64,000 bases of DNA from Nonomuraea sp. SYSU D8015 (GTDB taxonomy: Bacteria; Actinomycetota; Actinomycetes; Streptosporangiales; Streptosporangiaceae). The first letter of the stretch is position 1; the number at the start of each line of letters is the position of its first letter. Shown in pieces: positions 60,024-64,000 of this stretch. The notes below the pieces were generated by a model, which saw nothing but the letters and a program-made list of their open reading frames with translations, was not told the DNA's origin and searched no databases. The translations under genes were made by a program, and so were the position numbers. Location: contig NZ_VJYI01000010.1 in the NCBI RefSeq assembly GCF_008065375.1, positions 124,001 through 188,000 of the forward strand, given 5' to 3'.

Positions 60024-61405
60024 AATCGAACCTGAGCAGCCGTCTCATCCGACGCATCCTGCGTCTTCCCGCCCCGTCGACCAGGGATCTCGCCGTCCAA
60101 CGTGATATGCCGGTGCCGATGCGCGATGGGGCGGTCCTGCTGGCCGACCGCTGGGCCCCACGATCCGGGGAGGGCGATGGCTTGCCGACAGCGCTCGTCC
60201 GCATTCCGTACGGCCGGACCGGGGTGATCGCGACGATGGTGGCCAGGCCGCTGGCCGAGCGGGGGTTCCAGGTGCTGGTCCAAAGCACCCGCGGGACGTT
60301 CGGCTCCGGCGGCGCGTTCGATCCTCTGCGGTGCGAGCGTGAGGACGGGCTGGACACCCTGGAGTGGGGCCAGGCCGACGTCGCCGCCATCGGCCGCCAC
60401 TCCGACTATTTCCAGGCTTGCCTGGCCCACGACGCGGAGTCGCCGTACTGGAAGGTGCTCGACCACAGCCATCGGGTGCCCGACATCAGCGTGCCGGTCA
60501 GCTCGGTCGGCGGTTGGTACGACATCTTCCTGCCCGGCCAGCTCCGTGACCACCAGGCGCTGCAGGCGGCCGGACGGCACGCCCGGATCACGATCGGCCC
60601 CTGGCCGCACGCCTCACTCCACGTGACCGCGACCGCAACCGCCGAGGCACTCGACTTCGGCCTGGCCCACGCGCGCGGCGAGAAGCCGGAAGACCGCGCC
60701 CCAGTGCGCCTGTTCGTCATGGGGGAGGAAGCCTGGCGCGACTTCTCCTCCTGGCCGCCGCCCGGATACCCATCGCAGCGCTTCCACCTTCAGCCCGGTG
60801 GCGCCCTGGCCGCCGACGTGCCCGGCGAGTCCGAGCCGGACGGATACCGCTACGACCCTGGCGACCCGACCCCGGCCGTCGGCGGCGTCCGCATGGCCAT
60901 GGGCGTCCAGGCCGGCCGCGTCGACAACACCGAGCTCGAAGCCCGGCCCGACGTGCTGACCTCCACCACCGGAGAGCTGGCCCGGGACGCCGAGGTGATC
61001 GGAGAGATCAGCGCCGAGATCTGGTTCCGCTCCAGCCTGCCGTACGCCGATGTGTTCGTCCGGCTGCGCGACGTCGACGCGCAGGGCCGCTCGACCAACG
61101 TGTGCGACGGCCTGATCAGCCTCACCGGCGCCGACCAGACCTCGTGTGCGACGGTGCGGCTGTGGCCGACGGCCTATCGCTTCAAGCGCGGCCACCGCAT
61201 CCGCGTGCAGGTGTCCAGCGGCGCCTTCCCGCGCTACGACCGCAACCCCGGTACCGGCGAACCACGGGCGACCGCTGCAACCCTCCGCGCCGCCGACCAG
61301 GAGGTCTTCCATGATCCCGCACACCCCTCGGCTGTGATCCTGCCGATCCGGCAGGACCGGACGGATCCTGAAGCGCCACCGGTCAGCCCATCACCCGATC
61401 GCTGA
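60020..61405 (+). CDS. CocE/NonD-type hydrolase with deleted catalytic-serine segment
   Basis: 461 residues in an open frame. The start (RDMPVPMRDGAVLLADRWAP, STRGTFGSGGAFDPLRCERE) and the long end (VSSVGGWYDIFLPGQLRDHQ, LFVMGEEAWRDFSSWPPPGY, VFVRLRDVDAQGRSTNVCDG, IRVQVSSGAFPRYDRNPGTG) match CocE/NonD hydrolases of about 550 residues. Between residue 116 (LDTLEW) and 117 (GQADVAAIGRHSDYFQ) about 90-100 residues are missing, including the GxSYxG nucleophile elbow. The deletion is in frame (about base 60368), so a stable but inactive protein may be made. Asp and His regions remain. Confidence 0.8.
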   Translation: MKSNLSSRLIRRILRLPAPSTRDLAVQRDMPVPMRDGAVLLADRWAPRSGEGDGLPTALVRIPYGRTGVIATMVARPLAERGFQVLVQSTRGTFGSGGAFDPLRCEREDGLDTLEWGQADVAAIGRHSDYFQACLAHDAESPYWKVLDHSHRVPDISVPVSSVGGWYDIFLPGQLRDHQALQAAGRHARITIGPWPHASLHVTATATAEALDFGLAHARGEKPEDRAPVRLFVMGEEAWRDFSSWPPPGYPSQRFHLQPGGALAADVPGESEPDGYRYDPGDPTPAVGGVRMAMGVQAGRVDNTELEARPDVLTSTTGELARDAEVIGEISAEIWFRSSLPYADVFVRLRDVDAQGRSTNVCDGLISLTGADQTSCATVRLWPTAYRFKRGHRIRVQVSSGAFPRYDRNPGTGEPRATAATLRAADQEVFHDPAHPSAVILPIRQDRTDPEAPPVSPSPDR

Positions 61406-61445
61406 CCGCCTACGACGACTGACCCACTGAGGATTATTCGTCTAG

Positions 61446-61693
61446 AGGGTGGCCAGGTTGACGATGATTTCACCCCTAAGCAGCCCACCAAGGCGATCAT
61501 CCAGGTGCTCGCCAAGCTCTTCGCCCAGCCTGTGGAGAAGAGCATCCAGCCGATCATCGGGCTCATGGAGCATCCGCCCGCCGGGCGGCTGCTCGCCTAC
61601 GACCGGCGCACCCCGGTCGACCCGTCACTGCCGACCCTCGACCCGGTCGGCGCCCGCTGCCTGTACGAGCAGACCCGCCACCTGCTCGGCTAG
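61446..61693 (+). pseudogene. C-terminal fragment of a short-chain dehydrogenase
   Basis: About 80 residues: VDDDFTPKQPTKAIIQVLAK, LFAQPVEKSIQPIIGLMEHP, PAGRLLAYDRRTPVDPSLPT, LDPVGARCLYEQTRHLLG, a C-terminal tail seen in retinol-dehydrogenase-like SDRs. The Rossmann part is absent and there is no start codon. Confidence 0.5.
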
Positions 61694-61725
61694 ATCGAGA
61701 CGACTTAAGACTTACTCGTCCGGTC

Positions 61726-62170
61726 TTACGGCGGGACGCCCGCCGGCGTGTCGAGCGCGCGGCTGAGCGCCATCCCGGTGAGCTGCAGCGGCCGGGTCAG
61801 CGACCAGGCGTGGCCGTCGTTGGGCACCACCAGCCCGAGTGCGTCGATCACCTGCCCGGCCACCCGCACCGGCACGGAGATCCCGGTCGGGTCCGGGTGG
61901 ATGCGGCGGGGCAGAAGGCGAAACCGTGCCGGCGCACGTCGGCGAGTGCGGCGCGCAGCGTGCGCTGGTCGGTGATGGTGTGCTCGGTGAACGCCGGCAG
62001 CGGCGCGCTCAGGACGCGGTTCCTGACCTCGGGGGAAGCGTGCGCCAGGAGCACCAGCCCCGAGGAGGAGGCGTTCAGCGGCAGCGCGGCTCCTCGGCGC
62101 GACCGCCAACCCCACCGGCGCCTGGACGGCCCACCGCCGCGAACGCCGCGGGCGAACCGCTATGCCGAGC
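61726..62170 (-). pseudogene. IclR-family regulator remnant
   Basis: The first frame: LPLNASSSGLVLLAHASPEV (partly), SAPLPAFTEHTITDQRTLRA, ALADVRRHGFAFC. A second frame: TGISVPVRVAGQVIDALGLV, VPNDGHAWSLTRPLQLTGMA, LSRALDTP. These are the effector domain of an IclR regulator. The winged-helix part is gone and at least one frameshift lies near 61900. Confidence 0.65.
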
Positions 62171-62261
62171 TGTGGGTGTCGTTCGGGGCAGATCGGATGT
62201 CCGCGGCACCCCCCTCCAGGAGTGCGCTGCTCGTCCAGGGGATTCAGCCCGGCGATCCCCG

Positions 62262-63539
62262 TCAGGCAGGGTCGGCGGCCGAGCGGGGGAACTGCTCGGC
62301 CAGCCCGTCGAGGCCGACGAGCGGCGCGGACAGCAGCTCGCGGACGCGGCGGTCGCGCAGGCGCAACGCCTCGTGCTGCGCGCCGGTGAGCGGGATCCAC
62401 GGCTTCGGGTGCGGCGGGAGCCGCGGCGGCAGGGGCCGCCCGGCGATGTAGGTGACCTCGTTGACCAGCCGCCGGTCGGCGACGCGGCACCGCCGGTGCG
62501 CGTCCACCAGCTCGAATTCGCCTTCCTGGAGCGTGAACACGGCGAGGTCGGCGCGGGCGCCGACGGCCAGCGTGCCGATCCCGCCCGGCAGGTTCAGCGC
62601 CCGGGCCGGGCGCACGGTCGCCGCCGCGACCACGTCGTGCAGCGGCAGGCCGGCGGCCAGCAGCTTGGTCATCGTGGTGGGCAGGTCGAACACGGGCCCG
62701 TACAGGGAGCGGGCGTGCAGGTCGGAGGAGATCGTGTGCGGGGTCACGCCGGCCTTCAGCTGCGCTTCGAGCACGTCGAAGGCGAAGCCGCCGGAGCCGT
62801 GCCCGATGTCGAACAGCACGCCCGCGGTGTGCGCCTCGATCACGGCGGGCGTCACCGTCGTGCCGTCGACCATGCCGGAGGCCAGCCCGCTGGCGCAGTG
62901 CGTGACGATGTCGCCGGGGCGCAGCAGGCCGAGCACCTCGTCCACGGCGGGCGGGGCGACGCCGATGTGCACCATCACGGGGACGCCGCCGGTCTCGGCC
63001 ACCGCGATCGCGCGGCGCAGCGGCTCCAGCCCGTTGTCGCCGACGGTCTTGCCGTCCATGCGGACCTTCACCCCGAAGATCATGTCACGGTTGGCGGCGA
63101 GGGTGGCGGCGGCCAGGTCGACGTCGCAGTTGGCCAGCTCCCGGCTCTCGCCGTCGGGCGCGGTCAGGCCGACGGCGGAGATGTTGAGCAGCGCTGCCAC
63201 GCGCACCCGGACGTCGCCGATCGCCGCGCGCAGGGAGTCGATGGCGTACGCGCCGGCCGAGCCGGCGTCGACCCAGGTCGTGACCCCGGAGTACCAGGCG
63301 ACGGCGTCGGGGTCGATCCCCCAGTAGGTGGCTCCCGGATGCACGTGCGTGTGCAGGTCCACCAGGCCGGGAGTGATCAGTTTGCCGCGGGCGTCGATCA
63401 CCTCGCGGGCGGTGTGCCGGGGCAGGCCGGGGGCGACCGCGGCGATCCGGCCGCCGCGCACGCCGACGTCGAACCGGCCGACGTGGCCGCCGCCGACGTC
63501 GATGACCTCGCCGCCGGCCAGCAGCAGATCGTAGGACAT
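62262..63539 (-). CDS. Amidohydrolase/deacetylase family metallohydrolase
   Basis: 425 residues. The metal site is complete: ITPGLVDLHTHVHPGA (HxH), GVKVRM with the probable carboxylated Lys, PVMVHIGVAPP (His), DIVTHCASG (His) and TISSDLHARSLYG (Asp). Such enzymes deacetylate or open amides, cyclic imides or D-amino-acid derivatives. The C-terminal LKAGVTPH and VGARADLAVFTLQEGEFELV are typical of this subgroup. It is probably controlled by the regulator 7 bp upstream. Confidence 0.9.
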   Translation of the reverse strand: MSYDLLLAGGEVIDVGGGHVGRFDVGVRGGRIAAVAPGLPRHTAREVIDARGKLITPGLVDLHTHVHPGATYWGIDPDAVAWYSGVTTWVDAGSAGAYAIDSLRAAIGDVRVRVAALLNISAVGLTAPDGESRELANCDVDLAAATLAANRDMIFGVKVRMDGKTVGDNGLEPLRRAIAVAETGGVPVMVHIGVAPPAVDEVLGLLRPGDIVTHCASGLASGMVDGTTVTPAVIEAHTAGVLFDIGHGSGGFAFDVLEAQLKAGVTPHTISSDLHARSLYGPVFDLPTTMTKLLAAGLPLHDVVAAATVRPARALNLPGGIGTLAVGARADLAVFTLQEGEFELVDAHRRCRVADRRLVNEVTYIAGRPLPPRLPPHPKPWIPLTGAQHEALRLRDRRVRELLSAPLVGLDGLAEQFPRSAADPA

Positions 63540-63546
63540 GCTTCTC

Positions 63547-63993
63547 CTAGGGCTTGGCGGACGAGATCGGCTCAGCGGACGAGGTCGGCTCAGCGGACGA
63601 GGTCGGCTCAGCGGACGAGGTCGGCTCAGCGGACGAGGTCGGCTCAGCGGACGAGGTCGGTTCGGCGGGCGGGGTCTCGCCCATGAGCGCGCTGCCGATG
63701 CCGAGGCGGTAGAGCCTGGTCGGCCGGCCCTTGCGGTGCATCTGCTCGGTGCCTTCCTCCGTGACCAGGCCCGACTCGCTGAGCTTGCGGATCAGGCGGC
63801 GTCCGCTCGGATCCGTGATGCCGAGCGCGGCGGCGAGGTCGCTGGGCGAGACGAGGCGGCCTTCGAGGCTGCGTTCGAGCGCGGCCAGCCGGGACAGGGT
63901 CGCCGGGCTCAGGCCGGCTCGGCGGGCGAGCCCCTCGAGGTCGCCGCCGTGGTCGCGGTAGGTGAAGGCGAGCGGGGAGCCGGCGTCGCTCAC
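63547..63993 (-). CDS. Winged-helix regulator with TSSAEP-repeat tail
   Basis: 148 residues from the GTG at 63993; the true start could lie beyond the window edge, 7 bases away. LEGLARRAGLSPATLSRLAA, LVSPSDLAAALGITDPSGRR, LIRKLSESGLVTEEGTEQMH and RKGRPTRLYRLG read as a winged-helix DNA-binding domain. From residue 110 the protein is six copies of TSSAEP-type hexapeptides to the stop. It is 7 bp before the amidohydrolase gene and probably regulates it. Confidence 0.7.
   Translation of the reverse strand: MSDAGSPLAFTYRDHGGDLEGLARRAGLSPATLSRLAALERSLEGRLVSPSDLAAALGITDPSGRRLIRKLSESGLVTEEGTEQMHRKGRPTRLYRLGIGSALMGETPPAEPTSSAEPTSSAEPTSSAEPTSSAEPTSSAEPISSAKP
63557..63664. repeat. Six 18-bp tandem repeats inside the regulator gene
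   Basis: The unit gcggacgaggtcggctca is repeated six times (first copy has one change, last copy two). It is in frame and encodes the hexapeptide tail. Copy number and unit length equal those of the repeat at 14791-14898, but the sequence is different. Confidence 0.95.
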
Positions 63994-64000
63994 GGGGCCG

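Overview
The window is very GC-rich and uses many GTG starts. It has short 4-bp (GTGA/ATGA) gene overlaps, a gvpO-containing gas-vesicle operon, paired DUF4142 proteins, actinomycete-type integrase fragments and a GTTT/GGGTA stress-sigma promoter. All of this points to the chromosome of a filamentous actinomycete. A Streptosporangiales genus such as Nonomuraea is my inference from gene style, not a search result.

Layout. 1-6642: one plus-strand operon with oligopeptide ABC permeases and ATPases, an M20 peptidase, a P1-family (DmpA/NylC-type) self-processing aminopeptidase and an aldehyde dehydrogenase, closed by a strong hairpin. This reads as import and breakdown of a peptide- or amide-like compound. 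6717-12582: a small CsbD stress protein, then a ten-gene gas-vesicle operon (two acidic accessory proteins, then gvpA, F, G, O, J, L, S, K) behind a sigmaB-like promoter. 12664-25904: mixed housekeeping and stress genes (two DUF4142 proteins, an SDR, methyltransferases, a GNAT, DUF1918, a leaderless double Phd/YefM antitoxin, a 1342-residue secreted protein, an acetylxylan-esterase-like hydrolase, an A-type Fe-S-like protein without cysteines). 26783-33531: a compact plus-strand cluster of unknown 300-aa and 89-aa proteins, an FAD oxidase, a DHA2 exporter, an FAD monooxygenase and a fatty-acid desaturase. It looks like a small uncharacterised biosynthesis/export cluster. 33521-37368: CopC-type and other small genes, a nucleotidyltransferase and an MFS exporter.

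37400-62200 is accessory and decaying. At least twelve truncated or frameshifted genes lie here (substrate-binding proteins, GH78 rhamnosidase, MFS, hydrolases, DUF998, HpaI aldolase, LLM oxidoreductase, TetR, SDR, IclR). With them are an ISAs1-like transposase fragment, three fragments of an actinomycete tyrosine integrase and several dispersed repeats. Intact genes among the debris include two APH-family kinases, an ArsR-AHSA1 fusion and, most notable, a two-gene NLR-like unit at 41916-45235. In that unit a two-helix membrane protein and a STAND/NB-ARC ATPase with eleven near-identical 40-residue TPRs share the same roughly 20-residue Gly/Asn motif, the arrangement expected of amyloid-type NLR-effector signalling.

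62262-63993: an amidohydrolase with its probable winged-helix regulator, which ends in a six-copy hexapeptide tail. A similar six-copy 18-bp tail occurs on an unrelated GNAT protein at 14791-14898.
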